A DNA stretch of 64,000 nt from Cycloclasticus sp. (GCA_040743155.1 JBFLJU010000001.1:682001-746000); one strand, 5' to 3'; numbered from the stretch's first letter, positions 1-9,503 are shown. Numbers and translations are program-made. Notes: generated by a model not told the origin, from the sequence alone.

Positions 1-2678
1 TCTTCTGGGTGGTGCCAACGAATAAGTGCTTCAGCACCAAATACTGCACCAGTAGCCATATCAACTTTAGGCTGGTAATACAAGCTGAACTCATTGTTGG
101 CGAGTGCTTGTTGAATCTCAGTTAGGCGGAGGTGTTTTTGTACAAGTTGTTTATCATGTCGGCTATCAAAGAAGTGGTAACGGTGTTTGCCTGATTGTTT
201 AGCCAGATACATGGCGTTATCGGCATGGCGAACTAATGTATCAATATCTTCGTCATCATCCGGGTATAGAGTGACCCCGATTGAAGCAGTGATGCTATGG
301 AAGCGAGTCTTAATTAAAAAAGGCGTTGCTAGTGTATTAAGTATCCGCCCTAACGTGAGTTCACATTGGTCGTATGATTCAACATCATTCAATAGCAGGG
401 TGAACTCGTCACCGCCAAAGCGAGAAACGGTGTCTTCCTCCCTAATATTTGCCTCTATGCGTTTAGCTACTTCCATTAATAACTGGTCACCGACGTCATG
501 GCCGTAGTTGTCATTAATCGGTTTGAAATTATCTAAATCTAAGAAACAAATAGCCAGTTGAGATCTATTGCGTTTACTGTGGGCAATGGCTTGGTGGAAA
601 CGATCTGTGAACAAGGCGCGGTTAGGTAGCCCTGTTAGTACATCGTAGTGCGCCATTAGGGCCAGCTCTTCTTGTTGTTTTTTATTGTCAGTAATATCCG
701 TAAACACACCGACATAGTTAATAATCTGACCATTGTTATCTAACAAGGTGGAAATAGTCAGCATCTCAGCGTAGAACTCCCCATTTTTTTTACGGTTCCA
801 AACTTCGCCTTGCCAATGACCAGAGTCATGAATGACTCTCCACATGTTATTATAAAATTCACGGCTCTGCTTGCCAGAGCTTAAGATGCTAGGGTTTTGA
901 CCGATGACCTCTTCTTGATGATAGCCGGTTATTTTGCTAAAGGCGGGGTTAACATTGACTATTAAAGAGTTAGCATCTGTAATCATAATGCCTTCGTGGG
1001 CTTCGCTGAAGACACGGGCCGAGAGTTGCAGTTTTTGTTCCGCTATCTTTTGAGCAGAAATATCCATATGGGTGCCAATCATCCGTAAAGGCCGTAGTTC
1101 ATCAGACCATGAAGTAACTTTACCTCGAGCTAGTCGCCACCTATAAACGCCGTCTTTGCACAGTACACGGTGCTCGTTGGTGAAGTAAGGAGCCTCTTTA
1201 TTGAGGCACTTACTTAAATCAACGTGGACTTTTTCTTTATCATCAGGGTGGATACGTTTTTTCCACTCTTCAGGGTCATTGCCAAGTTCACCTGCTTCAT
1301 AGCCCAACATATGGTTGAACTGAGGAGAGAGGTAAACTTCGTCCTTTATAATGTCCCAGTCCCAAACACCTTCTCGATTTCCTTCTAAGGCAAATTGCCA
1401 ACGCTCTTCACTTTTGGCAAGGGCGTCTTCAGCCGCTTTTCGCTCAGTGATGTCATATAAAATAATAGGGTATTCGCTGCTATTGATATTGTCACTTGTT
1501 GCGACACTTGCTAGCGCAATGCGAGTGGATCCGTCTTTGCATCGAAAGTTAATTTCTACTGAATCAGGGGTGACTTTCGATTTTTGGGCTTGTTTAAAAT
1601 GGCGCGTCCACAATAACGTGATATGTTCTCTATAAGCGATATTGGGAATAGATTTTTTAAGCCAAGCGTCAACCGTTGGGGTCTGTTCAGGTGTGTAACC
1701 ATAGATTGCAATCAGGGATTTATTAACAAAGGTGATTTGCTGTTTCTTATTGGCTATCAAGTAAGGAACAGCAGAGCTTTCGATAAGATTTTTAAATTTT
1801 AAGGTAGCAATAGACACTTTCGTCGATGCTTTTAAAAAGGCGAATATTAAAAGAAATAGAGTGAGCGCTACCGCAAAAAGGGTAAACCTTTTGAATGAAA
1901 TGTCTTTAGGTAGTGCGTGCCAGCCGGTAGTAGGTTGAGCAACTATTTGCCATTCTTCATCGGGTAATACGATGCTTGATGTGATGTTTTCTTGATTGAA
2001 TAGAGCAGGGTCGCCAAAGATAACGTATCTTTGGCCGCTTATGGGGCTGTCGCGGCGAATAGCAATTTTTATGGGCGAATCAACGTCAAGCAGACCGCTT
2101 TGCTGATAAAGGCGCGCCTTATCAATAACTAAAGAGACAAGCCCCCAAAAGCGTTTTTTACTCTTAATATCACTAGAAAAAATTGGAGCCGTTAAGGTGA
2201 AGTCTGTTTTTCCATGGGCGAATGAAATGGGCCCTGCCAATTTTAATTGGTGTGGCTTTTTAGCTTTAAGAGCTGCGTCTAATTGAAGGGAGGTGGGATG
2301 AAGGTCCAAACCGATATGGTTTTCGTTGCCTTTTAGTGGGTGGGTGTATTGCACAACAAAGTCAGGTGCTACGCTGATGTTTTTTAACTGGGTCTGCTCA
2401 TTAGTTATTTCACGTGCAGCTAAAGCAAATTTTTGTTGAGATAAAGAGGGGTTAGCGATGAATAGGGCAAGCAAACCTTTGGTTATTTGGATGTTGTTAT
2501 AGAGGTTTAACTCAAGATGACTCTTGGTGGTATTTAAATCTCGCTCAACCTGCTGGCGAGAGTCGGCTAGGTGCTGATCAACGATAATTCGGTCTATTTG
2601 CAAGCTGGTGACAACTATTACCACGGCTATTGTTAGTAATAGGGCGTAAAACTTATATTTTAAATGGCTGATTAGCAC
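1..2678 (-). CDS. CHASE-PAS-PAS-PAS-GGDEF-EAL membrane protein (c-di-GMP turnover), 3' part missing
   Basis: Reading leftwards from a GTG at 2678 there is an open frame to the window edge, about 892 codons, so the C-terminus is missing. It begins with a membrane segment (about residues 8-25), a periplasmic CHASE-like sensor with the typical 'IGLDL' stretch, a second membrane segment (about 263-283), then three PAS regions, a GGDEF domain and the start of an EAL domain ('YYQPKVD', 'GAEALIRW'). The GGDEF motif is intact at about residue 755 (RFGGDEF) and is preceded by an intact inhibitory RxxD site (REED, 746-749), so cyclase activity with product feedback is plausible. The EAL catalytic residues lie mostly outside the window. 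The GTG start is chosen because an in-frame stop lies shortly upstream and no better start exists; no strong ribosome binding site is visible. The ligand is unknown. Confidence 0.9.
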   Translation of the reverse strand, partial: MLISHLKYKFYALLLTIAVVIVVTSLQIDRIIVDQHLADSRQQVERDLNTTKSHLELNLYNNIQITKGLLALFIANPSLSQQKFALAAREITNEQTQLKNISVAPDFVVQYTHPLKGNENHIGLDLHPTSLQLDAALKAKKPHQLKLAGPISFAHGKTDFTLTAPIFSSDIKSKKRFWGLVSLVIDKARLYQQSGLLDVDSPIKIAIRRDSPISGQRYVIFGDPALFNQENITSSIVLPDEEWQIVAQPTTGWHALPKDISFKRFTLFAVALTLFLLIFAFLKASTKVSIATLKFKNLIESSAVPYLIANKKQQITFVNKSLIAIYGYTPEQTPTVDAWLKKSIPNIAYREHITLLWTRHFKQAQKSKVTPDSVEINFRCKDGSTRIALASVATSDNINSSEYPIILYDITERKAAEDALAKSEERWQFALEGNREGVWDWDIIKDEVYLSPQFNHMLGYEAGELGNDPEEWKKRIHPDDKEKVHVDLSKCLNKEAPYFTNEHRVLCKDGVYRWRLARGKVTSWSDELRPLRMIGTHMDISAQKIAEQKLQLSARVFSEAHEGIMITDANSLIVNVNPAFSKITGYHQEEVIGQNPSILSSGKQSREFYNNMWRVIHDSGHWQGEVWNRKKNGEFYAEMLTISTLLDNNGQIINYVGVFTDITDNKKQQEELALMAHYDVLTGLPNRALFTDRFHQAIAHSKRNRSQLAICFLDLDNFKPINDNYGHDVGDQLLMEVAKRIEANIREEDTVSRFGGDEFTLLLNDVESYDQCELTLGRILNTLATPFLIKTRFHSITASIGVTLYPDDDEDIDTLVRHADNAMYLAKQSGKHRYHFFDSRHDKQLVQKHLRLTEIQQALANNEFSLYYQPKVDMATGAVFGAEALIRWHHPE

Positions 2679-3055
2679 TAAGGGTGTGAGGGGTTTTAGA
2701 TCGATTGGAAATTTTAGTATAGCTGATCTTTATTAGGAAGTGCGCTAGGCTGCAAACTTGATTTAGGTCAAGTTTTTGTGAGCAATAACTTGACCGAGTG
2801 TGGGCTAATTAGCTTGTCCGTCAGAAGGCAGCAAATTAAATTTCGTATCTGTTTATCGGTAACCATTAAAAGTGAAATGAATAGAAGTTTTGAATGCACA
2901 TATTACTGTTTTGTAGCGCAAGAGATGTCGATAATGAAATTTGATAGCAGCATTTAAGGTGTCGTTTAACAGCTGCCTATAGCGCGTTCTTTGTGGTCTT
3001 TCTAACTGATAGGTCAAAAGCTAACGGGTATATGATGCCTTAAGGTTGTTAAAAA
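2679..3055. other. Intergenic region between two c-di-GMP genes
   Basis: This 377-base stretch holds no coding sequence that I can support. It contains the upstream region of the PAS-GGDEF-EAL gene, with an FNR-like inverted repeat at 2758-2771, and the downstream region of the diguanylate cyclase gene. I see no clear stem with a T-run and no RNA gene. Confidence 0.6.
2758..2771. promoter_or_regulatory. Possible FNR/Anr box
   Basis: TTGATTTAGGTCAA matches the FNR consensus TTGAT-N4-ATCAA at 9 of 10 fixed positions. Its centre lies about 86 bases upstream of the GTG start of the PAS-GGDEF-EAL gene. An FNR homologue with all cluster cysteines is encoded at 9536-10246, so the factor is present. 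Function is inferred; one such site could occur by chance. Confidence 0.4.
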
Positions 3056-3967
3056 TTAAGCGCTAACCACCTTATTACGTCCTGTTTCTTTTCCTTTGTA
3101 GAGTGCTTCGTCGGCGCGTTTCATCATTTTTTCTAATGGTTCGTTCTGACGGTAAAGGGTGACGCCCATACTGACGGTTAGGCAAAACTGGGTAGCTTCA
3201 TAGTTGATGGTGATTGATTGGATTGCTTTGCGGAGTCTTTCGGCTAATAGTTTGGCGCCTTTTAGGTCAGTTCCATTAAGCAATATGGCGAACTCTTCGC
3301 CGCCAAATCTAAAGATATGGTCGCTTTCACGTGCGGTTTGACTAATACATTTAGTGACTTCTTTAAGTGCTTCGTCACCGGCTAGATGGCCATACTTATC
3401 ATTAATGGCTTTAAAGAAATCAATGTCTAGCATGACTAACGATAAGTTAGAATTCTGACGTTTGCTTAGAGACGCCTCTTTGTGGAAAACAGATTGTAGG
3501 GTTGAGCGATTTAAAACACCTGTCAACGGATCGGTGTGTGCTGACTGAATCGCTTGGCGGTATAGAAGGGTGTTTTTTAAAGGATACAGTAGAACACTTA
3601 GAAATTTTTCAATGGTCTCAAGTTCACCTTCATTGAAACGTTTACGACGCATAAAAGTGAGTTTTCCTAACGGCATGTTTTCAATCGCCAAGCTATATTC
3701 ACAGCTATGGTTAGTGCGTACACCATTCTTAATGGGTATGTTGAGATCGCTGTGCTCGAAAACAAACCCGCTATAGTCAACAGTTTTCAATAATTCATTG
3801 CCAAAAATAGGTAGCAATTGATCTAAGTCGATGGTTGTTTGCAGTGCGCCAACAAGATGACTTAAATTAATTGATTGCTCAGGCTGCTCTAAGGAGAAAG
3901 CTTCGTTTGTTATGCCAGTTTTAGTTCTTTTCAATTCCATAATGATCTGGTCTGTTGAGGTTGCCAT
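3056..3967 (-). CDS. Diguanylate cyclase (GGDEF domain)
   Basis: The protein has an N-terminal GAF-like region of about 150 residues without recognisable motifs, then a GGDEF domain opening with 'DPLTGVLNR'. The active-site motif is RFGGEEF, and an RxxD inhibitory site (RESD) sits five residues before GGEEF, so it should make c-di-GMP and respond to product. There is no membrane segment or signal peptide, so it is cytoplasmic. The start is placed at the ATG at 3967 (MATSTDQ), which has a GGA about 8 bases upstream; the frame stays open to an ATG at 4018, which would add 17 hydrophobic residues. It is on the same strand as the cco genes, 129 bases beyond ccoH, and might be read through from them. 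Confidence 0.88.
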   Translation of the reverse strand: MATSTDQIIMELKRTKTGITNEAFSLEQPEQSINLSHLVGALQTTIDLDQLLPIFGNELLKTVDYSGFVFEHSDLNIPIKNGVRTNHSCEYSLAIENMPLGKLTFMRRKRFNEGELETIEKFLSVLLYPLKNTLLYRQAIQSAHTDPLTGVLNRSTLQSVFHKEASLSKRQNSNLSLVMLDIDFFKAINDKYGHLAGDEALKEVTKCISQTARESDHIFRFGGEEFAILLNGTDLKGAKLLAERLRKAIQSITINYEATQFCLTVSMGVTLYRQNEPLEKMMKRADEALYKGKETGRNKVVSA

Positions 3968-4147
3968 GTTGAATCCGTTATTTTGCATACGGTAAACATA
4001 AAGCCAAAAGCATGCCAATAAATATTAATCTATTAAAAACATCAAGTTATGAATTAAAATTAGTTTTAAATTTCAATTCGGCATTAATTTGACGATTTAT
4101 TGGCGTGATTGTTTTGGCACAACTATAGATCAAGAGGGTAGAAGGTT

Positions 4148-4621
4148 TTATTTGTTGCTGAGATAAGAAACGCTTTTAATTTCCCATGTGTGAGTGGGGT
4201 CATTTATGCTGATATACCACTTACCTTGCTTGGGTAAAATGAAAGGGGATTGGTATATGCCGTCCGCTATTTTGACTAATGAAAGGGACTGGTCATGTTG
4301 ACTAATGGTTGCGTGTCTTAATTTAACCAGTATTTGAGCAGGCTGGTTTTCTAAGTTTGCAAGCTGAAGGGTAATGGCCGTGCTATTAGTGCTAATAGTG
4401 GCTGTCAGCCCCAATTTTTTAGCGGTTTCTTCTAGCTTCTTATTTGAGTTTATAGCAAGGCCTTCCTTGTAATAATTACCCGATACTAATGACGGTTTAT
4501 TATTTTGTGCGATGATGAAGGTGATGACGCTTGCAATAACGACGGTTAAAGGAAGTAGTATCAAGAACCAAGGCCAAAATTGTTTATACCAAGGTAGGGT
4601 GTCTTCAGATAAATTATGCAT
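4148..4621 (-). CDS. ccoH: FixH/CcoH family cbb3 oxidase assembly protein
   Basis: This 157-residue protein has a short cytoplasmic N-terminus (MHNLSEDTLPWYKQFWPWF), one membrane helix at about residues 13-38 and a periplasmic domain with the 'SGNYYKEGLAIN' stretch typical of FixH. FixH/CcoH is a membrane factor needed for assembly or stability of the cbb3-type oxidase. It follows ccoG with a 2-base gap on the same strand and is the last gene of the ccoNOQP-ccoG-ccoH run, the standard order in Gammaproteobacteria. Family assignment rests on this context plus the topology. Confidence 0.85.
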   Translation of the reverse strand: MHNLSEDTLPWYKQFWPWFLILLPLTVVIASVITFIIAQNNKPSLVSGNYYKEGLAINSNKKLEETAKKLGLTATISTNSTAITLQLANLENQPAQILVKLRHATISQHDQSLSLVKIADGIYQSPFILPKQGKWYISINDPTHTWEIKSVSYLSNK

Positions 4622-4623
4622 AA

Positions 4624-6015
4624 TTATGGCTCTAATGGGCCAATAAATCGACCCTCGGACTGAGTGGTTACATTAACATCATCGCTGGCTTTTAAAGTTA
4701 ATGCGATGCTTATGGATGTTTGATGAAGAGATTCTGGTTCAGCAGATAGCAATAATGGTATTTCCAGTACTTGCCCGGCCTTTACGCTGATGAGTTCTTT
4801 AATGGATGATTGCAGACCATCGATACCGCTGACGCTTAGTTGGTATTTATGGTCAACGAGGTCCATATTCAGTACTTTGATGGTATAGCTGTTACTGATT
4901 GTTCCATCATAGTTTTCACGGTACAGCGCGTTTCTGTCTCTTAGAATATTGAGTGCCACGGAATCACGCGTTTCAATTGAATAGACAACGCCAGACAAAA
5001 TGCTGACGAGTAATGCTATATAGATGATAATTCTAGGTCGTAGGAAGGAGGTTGGTTTTCCTTCCATGCTATTTTCGGTGGTGTATTTAACTAAACCACG
5101 TGGGTAGTTCATCTTATCCATCACATCGTCACAAACATCAATGCAGGCTGCGCAACCTATACATTCATACTGCAGACCATCACGTATATCAATGCCGGTA
5201 GGGCAAACCTGAACACAAAGAGTGCAATCTATACAGCTACCGAGTTGCCTTGTTTCAAAGTCGACACCTTTTTTTCTGCCGCCTCTTGGCTCACCCCGTA
5301 AGGCATCGTATGAAATCACGAGAGAGTTTTTGTCTAGCATGGCGCTCTGGAAGCGTGCATAGGGACACATGTACATGCAAACTTGTTCTCTTAACCAGCC
5401 AGCATTGCCATAGGTGGCTAGGCTATAAAAAAGGAACCAAAAGGTTTCCCATGGCCCTAACTGGAGGGACAATATGTTGGGCGCCAGTTCTCTAATTGGA
5501 GTGAAAAAACCAACGAAAGTGAAGCCTGTAAAGAGTGAGAATACGGCCCAAATGGCATGTTTTTTTGCTTTTATTGCAAATTTTGCAGAATTGTTTTCTT
5601 GTTTGTCTAATTTTATTTGTTGAGAGCGTGTGCCCTCAACTTTTCGTTCGATCCACAGAAAAACTTCTGTCCAAACGGTTTGTGGGCATGCATAACCACA
5701 CCAAAGTCTGCCTGCTAATGCTGTAAATAAGAATAAAGCAAAGGCGGCGCAGATAAGAAGTAAAGCAAGGTAGATAAAATCTTGTGGCCAGAATATCCAA
5801 TTCAGAATGTAGAATTTTCGTTCGGGCAAATCGAACAGCACAATCTGACGACCATTTAAATTAATCCAAGGTAAAAGGTAGTAGGCGCCCAGTAGGACAG
5901 CTACGCCGAGAATTCGCAAGTTGGCAAATAAACCATGAACTTCTCGAGGGTATAGCTTTTTTCGCTTTTCAAACAGTGAAGACTCTATTGAGTCATTTTT
6001 ATCATCAGTATTCAC
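4624..6015 (-). CDS. ccoG: Cytochrome c oxidase accessory protein CcoG (FixG/RdxA)
   Basis: The 463-residue polyferredoxin membrane protein has several hydrophobic helices in the first 220 residues, a dicluster 4Fe-4S ferredoxin region and a further helix at about 330-345 followed by a C-terminal Ig-like domain. Visible cysteine motifs are C106xxxC110P, C213xxxC217P and the ferredoxin pair C261-C264-C267-C271P with C285-C288-C291-C295. In other bacteria CcoG reduces Cu(II) to Cu(I) for delivery to the CuB site of cbb3 oxidase. It lies 6 bases beyond the small gene ending at 6022 and 2 bases before ccoH, clearly in one operon. Confidence 0.95.
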   Translation of the reverse strand: MNTDDKNDSIESSLFEKRKKLYPREVHGLFANLRILGVAVLLGAYYLLPWINLNGRQIVLFDLPERKFYILNWIFWPQDFIYLALLLICAAFALFLFTALAGRLWCGYACPQTVWTEVFLWIERKVEGTRSQQIKLDKQENNSAKFAIKAKKHAIWAVFSLFTGFTFVGFFTPIRELAPNILSLQLGPWETFWFLFYSLATYGNAGWLREQVCMYMCPYARFQSAMLDKNSLVISYDALRGEPRGGRKKGVDFETRQLGSCIDCTLCVQVCPTGIDIRDGLQYECIGCAACIDVCDDVMDKMNYPRGLVKYTTENSMEGKPTSFLRPRIIIYIALLVSILSGVVYSIETRDSVALNILRDRNALYRENYDGTISNSYTIKVLNMDLVDHKYQLSVSGIDGLQSSIKELISVKAGQVLEIPLLLSAEPESLHQTSISIALTLKASDDVNVTTQSEGRFIGPLEP

Positions 6016-6021
6016 TGTTTG

Positions 6022-6261
6022 TTACTTATTAGGTGTTGCGCGAGAAAAGATGATGGAGAAAAAACCACTCCAGGCGCAAACAATCCAGAAAAAAAGAAAG
6101 CCAATGGTATATGCGCCCAAATAAGAAATGTGATTGAAACCAATTTGAGAGGCAATGATTATTGGGTCGATGGCACTAAAAACGATGCCGCTAAGAGCAC
6201 AAGCCATCCAAAAGGATGGCCATAATGTTCCAATAATGAGTCGTTTTTTATCTAGCTCCAT
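6022..6261 (-). CDS. Small two-helix membrane protein inside the cco operon, function unknown
   Basis: This 79-residue protein sits between ccoP (6-base gap) and ccoG (6-base gap), so it is almost certainly cotranscribed with the oxidase. It has two hydrophobic stretches, about residues 9-39 and 46-73, and a short charged N-terminus; no cysteine pair, heme motif or other catalytic signature is seen. Conserved position within a cbb3 operon suggests a role in oxidase assembly or stability, but I do not recognise the family. The spacing and the hydrophobic pattern make it a real gene rather than a chance frame. Confidence 0.75.
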   Translation of the reverse strand: MELDKKRLIIGTLWPSFWMACALSGIVFSAIDPIIIASQIGFNHISYLGAYTIGFLFFWIVCAWSGFFSIIFSRATPNK

Positions 6262-6267
6262 TGTTAC

Positions 6268-7158
6268 CTAATCACTAGATAAACTGTATACGTAGGCAGC
6301 TAAGATATGCACTTTGTCTTCTCCAAGGAAGTTTTTATGCGGTGGCATTTGCCCTGTGCGACCTTTGCTAATGGACTCGATTATTTTGTTACGTGACGCG
6401 CCGTAGAGCCAAACTTTATCGGCAAGGTCGGGTGCACCCATCAATGGGTTACCTCTCGCATCAGCTTGATGACAAGTGACGCAGTAATTTGCAAAAATTG
6501 CTTTACCTCGTTGAGCATCCGTTGCTTTATGCTTTCTACCGGTAAAACTAAGTATGTGGTCTGCAAGATAACCAATTTGTACGGGAGTTAATATGGATTC
6601 CCATGCAGGCATGGTGGCATTGCGTCCGTTTAATATAGAGTGCTTGATATCAGTTGGCGCGCCACCCCAGATCCAATCGTTATCAGTTAAGTTTGGGTAA
6701 CCTCTAGAACCACCGGCATCAGAACCGTGGCATTGGGCGCAATAGTTAACAAACAGTCGTTGCCCGACAGCGTTGGCATCCTTATCTTCACTGAGCTCAA
6801 CGATAGGTGTTCCAGCGTATTTACTAAAAATAGGGCCGTAGAGTTCATCGGCTGCACGAACTTCTTCACTATATTTTTTATCTGACGTCCACTCTAATAA
6901 CCCTGGGTAATTTGCAAAGCCAGGGTAAAGTACTAGGTATAAAAGTCCCCAAACGATACTGATATAGAACATGTATAACCACCAGCGAGGCATTGGGTTA
7001 TTTAGTTCCGTTAAGTCGTCATCCCAAACATGGCCGGTTTCTTCGCCTTGCTTTACTTCACCTTTGTTAGGTTTAGCAACCCATTTAATGAGTAAGTAAC
7101 AGCCAATAATATTTAAAAAAATAACGAGGGAAACAACAATAGACCAAAAAGCACTCAT
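6268..7158 (-). CDS. ccoP: cbb3-type cytochrome c oxidase subunit III (diheme cytochrome c)
   Basis: The 296-residue subunit has an N-terminal helix (residues 5-27), a second helix at about 60-80 and a periplasmic part with two cytochrome c heme sites, C140-AQ-CH144 and C226-VT-CH230. The distal methionine regions 'ATMPAW' and 'GQMPPH' are also visible. CcoP passes electrons from soluble cytochrome c to CcoO and CcoN. The ATG overlaps the ccoQ stop codon (ATGA), indicating translational coupling. Confidence 0.97.
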   Translation of the reverse strand: MSAFWSIVVSLVIFLNIIGCYLLIKWVAKPNKGEVKQGEETGHVWDDDLTELNNPMPRWWLYMFYISIVWGLLYLVLYPGFANYPGLLEWTSDKKYSEEVRAADELYGPIFSKYAGTPIVELSEDKDANAVGQRLFVNYCAQCHGSDAGGSRGYPNLTDNDWIWGGAPTDIKHSILNGRNATMPAWESILTPVQIGYLADHILSFTGRKHKATDAQRGKAIFANYCVTCHQADARGNPLMGAPDLADKVWLYGASRNKIIESISKGRTGQMPPHKNFLGEDKVHILAAYVYSLSSD

Positions 7159-7328
7159 TTCTTATCCCCTTGTAATGCCGCACTAATATCATCACCTTGA
7201 AAAGGCATATTTGCGGCGTCTTCAAACTCTTTTTTTCTGTCTTTGCTCCATGCCCAAACCCAAATGGCAACAAAAAGAACAAATAATAGTAATGTAAAAA
7301 TAGAGCGAAGCGTATTTAGATCAAGCAT
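7155..7328 (-). CDS. ccoQ: cbb3-type cytochrome c oxidase subunit CcoQ
   Basis: I read this short gene directly from the sequence: ATG at 7328, stop TGA at 7155-7157, 57 residues starting MLDLNTLRSI. It has one membrane helix rich in W and V ('AIWVWAWSKD') and then a short polar tail, exactly the CcoQ/FixQ pattern. The stop overlaps the ccoP start by ATGA, and ccoO ends 3 bases upstream. In characterised systems CcoQ stabilises the oxidase core. A purine-rich AAGGAGAT lies just before the ATG as a strong ribosome binding site. Confidence 0.93.
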   Translation of the reverse strand: MLDLNTLRSIFTLLLFVLFVAIWVWAWSKDRKKEFEDAANMPFQGDDISAALQGDKK

Positions 7329-7331
7329 GCT

Positions 7332-7940
7332 TTATCTCCTTGTGCTTACGTGAGTGCCGAGAACTTGCAGGTAGGCGATCAGCGCATCCATCTCGGTTTT
7401 CCCTTTTACTGACATTACTGCATTAGCGATATCTTCATCGGTATACGGCGTGTTGAGTATACGAAGAGCGCGCATTTTGTCAGCAATCAGCTCACCATCG
7501 ACCATGTTTGTTTTTAACCATGGGTACCCCGGCATATTTGATTCTGGTACGACTAGACGAGGGTTTGTTAAATGCAAGCGATGCCAGTCATCACTGTAGC
7601 GTCCGCCGACGCGTTGTAAGTCAGGTCCGGTTCTTTTTGAACCCCATTGGAAAGGTCGATCGTAAATGAACTCACCAGCCAATGAATAGTGGCCATAACG
7701 TTCAGTCTCGGCACGAAACGGGCGGATCATCTGTGAATGGCAACCAAAGCAACCTTCATGGACATAAACATCGCGCCCTGCTAACTGTAGGGAGTTGTAT
7801 GGCATTAGGCCTGATACGGGCTCTGTCGTTTTCTTTAAAAAGAACAGAGGAACAATTTCAATCAATCCGCCCACAGAGATAACGAGGACGATTAAAATCA
7901 TCATTAACCCGATATTAGTTTCAACTTTTTCGTGACTCAT
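7332..7940 (-). CDS. ccoO: cbb3-type cytochrome c oxidase subunit II (monoheme cytochrome c)
   Basis: The 202-residue subunit has one N-terminal membrane anchor (about residues 10-34) and a single c-type heme site C64-FG-CH68 in the '[10 protein letters not shown]' stretch highly typical of CcoO. The later '[16 protein letters not shown]' and 'SNMPGYPW' regions are also characteristic and include the heme-ligating methionine. It follows ccoN by 15 bases. CcoO relays electrons from CcoP to the catalytic subunit. Confidence 0.97.
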   Translation of the reverse strand: MSHEKVETNIGLMMILIVLVISVGGLIEIVPLFFLKKTTEPVSGLMPYNSLQLAGRDVYVHEGCFGCHSQMIRPFRAETERYGHYSLAGEFIYDRPFQWGSKRTGPDLQRVGGRYSDDWHRLHLTNPRLVVPESNMPGYPWLKTNMVDGELIADKMRALRILNTPYTDEDIANAVMSVKGKTEMDALIAYLQVLGTHVSTRR

Positions 7941-7955
7941 TTTAATCTGCTCCAG

Positions 7956-9368
7956 TTAAATGCTTTGAGGGACGACAACGTTTGCAGGCTGAGAGCCTTT
8001 TGTTGTTCTGTAGACGTTGTAAGCCATGATAAACATCCCAGATAAGAACATTGTGCCGCCTAAGAAGCGGATGAGGTAGAACGGTTGCATGCGCAATAAA
8101 GACTCTACAAAACTATAGGTAAGCGTTCCATCATCATTGATGGCACCCCACATAAGCCCTTGCATAACACCAGCTATCCACATGGATGCAACGTAGAGAA
8201 CAATCCCAATTGTGGCGACCCAGAAGTGTGTTTCAACGAGTTTCATACTGTACATATCTTTTTTGCCAAACAACTTTGGAATCAAGAAGTACAAAGAGCC
8301 AATGGTGATCATAGCAACCCAACCGAGCGCACCTGAATGAACGTGTCCGATGGTCCACTCAGTGTAATGAGATAGTGCGTTTACTGACTTTATGGCCATC
8401 ATAGGTCCTTCAAATGTTGACATGCCGTAAAAAGACAATGAAACGATTAAGAACTTAAGAATAGGGTCGTGGCGTAGTTTTTGCCATGCGCCAGATAGGG
8501 TCATGATGCCATTGATCATGCCGCCCCACGAGGGTGCCAATAAAACAATAGAGAAGGCAGCGCCTACGGATTGAATCCAATCGGGTAGGGCTGTGTAATG
8601 CAAGTGGTGAGGGCCTGCCCACATATAAATCGAAATTAATGCCCAGAAATGCACAATCGACAAACGATAAGAGTAAATAGGGCGCTCTGCTTGTTTAGGT
8701 ACAAAATAATACATCATCCCTAGAAAGCCAGCAGTTAAGAAAAAACCAACCGCATTATGCCCATACCACCATTGAACCATCGCATCCGTGGCACCAGCAT
8801 AGATGGGATAGGACTCAGTGAGACTTACTGGAATAGCCAATGAGCGCACGATGTGGAGGACGGCCACGGTGATAATGAAAGCACCGAAGAACCAGTTAGC
8901 CACATAGATGTGTTTGGTTTTACGTTTTACGATGGTGCCGAAGAAAACGATACCATAGGCAACCCATACAACAGCCAGTAGTAGGTCGATAGGCCAAATT
9001 AACTCAGCGTATTCGCTACCTTGTGATAAGCCTAAAGGAAGGGTAATTGCCGCCAGTATTATTATTAGCATCCAACCCCAAAATACAAAACTTGCTAAAG
9101 CAGTACCAAATAACCGTACTTGGCAGGTTCTTTGTACAACATATAGGGATGTTGCCATTAAGCCAGAGCCACCAAATGCAAAAATTACCGCATTAGTATG
9201 CAGGGGTCTTAAGCGACCATAGCTTAGCCAAGGGATATCAAAGTTCAGGGCAGGCCAAACAAGTTGAGCTGCGATAATAACGCCGACGAGCATGCCAACG
9301 ATGCCCCAAACAACGGTCATAATTGAAAATTGTCGAACGACAGTGTCGTTGTAGATAGTTGCACCCAT
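7956..9368 (-). CDS. ccoN: cbb3-type cytochrome c oxidase subunit I (catalytic heme-copper subunit)
   Basis: The 470-residue protein has about twelve membrane helices and the conserved histidines of heme-copper oxidases: '[13 protein letters not shown]' (low-spin heme ligand), 'YGHNAVGFF' and the pair in '[10 protein letters not shown]' (CuB side), and '[11 protein letters not shown]' (heme ligands). This is the proton-pumping, high-oxygen-affinity terminal oxidase core of the inner membrane. It is the first gene of ccoN-O-Q-P-unknown-G-H. An FNR-type box and a TATACT -10-like hexamer (9409-9414, minus strand) lie upstream, consistent with induction at low oxygen. Confidence 0.97.
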   Translation of the reverse strand: MGATIYNDTVVRQFSIMTVVWGIVGMLVGVIIAAQLVWPALNFDIPWLSYGRLRPLHTNAVIFAFGGSGLMATSLYVVQRTCQVRLFGTALASFVFWGWMLIIILAAITLPLGLSQGSEYAELIWPIDLLLAVVWVAYGIVFFGTIVKRKTKHIYVANWFFGAFIITVAVLHIVRSLAIPVSLTESYPIYAGATDAMVQWWYGHNAVGFFLTAGFLGMMYYFVPKQAERPIYSYRLSIVHFWALISIYMWAGPHHLHYTALPDWIQSVGAAFSIVLLAPSWGGMINGIMTLSGAWQKLRHDPILKFLIVSLSFYGMSTFEGPMMAIKSVNALSHYTEWTIGHVHSGALGWVAMITIGSLYFLIPKLFGKKDMYSMKLVETHFWVATIGIVLYVASMWIAGVMQGLMWGAINDDGTLTYSFVESLLRMQPFYLIRFLGGTMFLSGMFIMAYNVYRTTKGSQPANVVVPQSI

Positions 9369-9408
9369 ACGGAAATCTCTATTATTAGTATTGATTTATA
9401 AGTGCCGG

Positions 9409-9468
9409 AGTATAGGTGCTGTGCCGCAACAAAGACAGGTAGATTGATAGAAAAATGACATATGTCAA
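9409..9468 (-). promoter_or_regulatory. Probable FNR/Anr-controlled ccoN promoter
   Basis: On the minus strand TTGACATATGTCAT (9455-9468) is a near-symmetrical relative of the FNR consensus TTGAT-N4-ATCAA. Its centre at 9461.5 lies about 93 bases upstream of the ccoN ATG. A TATACT hexamer follows at 9414-9409; if it is the -10 element, transcription would start near 9402 and the box would be centred about 60 bases upstream, a known class I FNR position. cbb3 operons are classical FNR/Anr targets; exact start is inferred. Confidence 0.6.
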
Positions 9469-9503
9469 ATTTCTATCGCCCAGGAAAAATATTGCTAGAT
9501 GTT

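Noticed and set aside
187-507. Plus-strand frame of 106 codons
   Set aside because: Antisense to the GGDEF domain of the partial gene at 1-2678, whose motifs are intact.
1351-1635. Plus-strand frame of 94 codons
   Set aside because: Antisense to a PAS region of the same partial gene; no family match seen.
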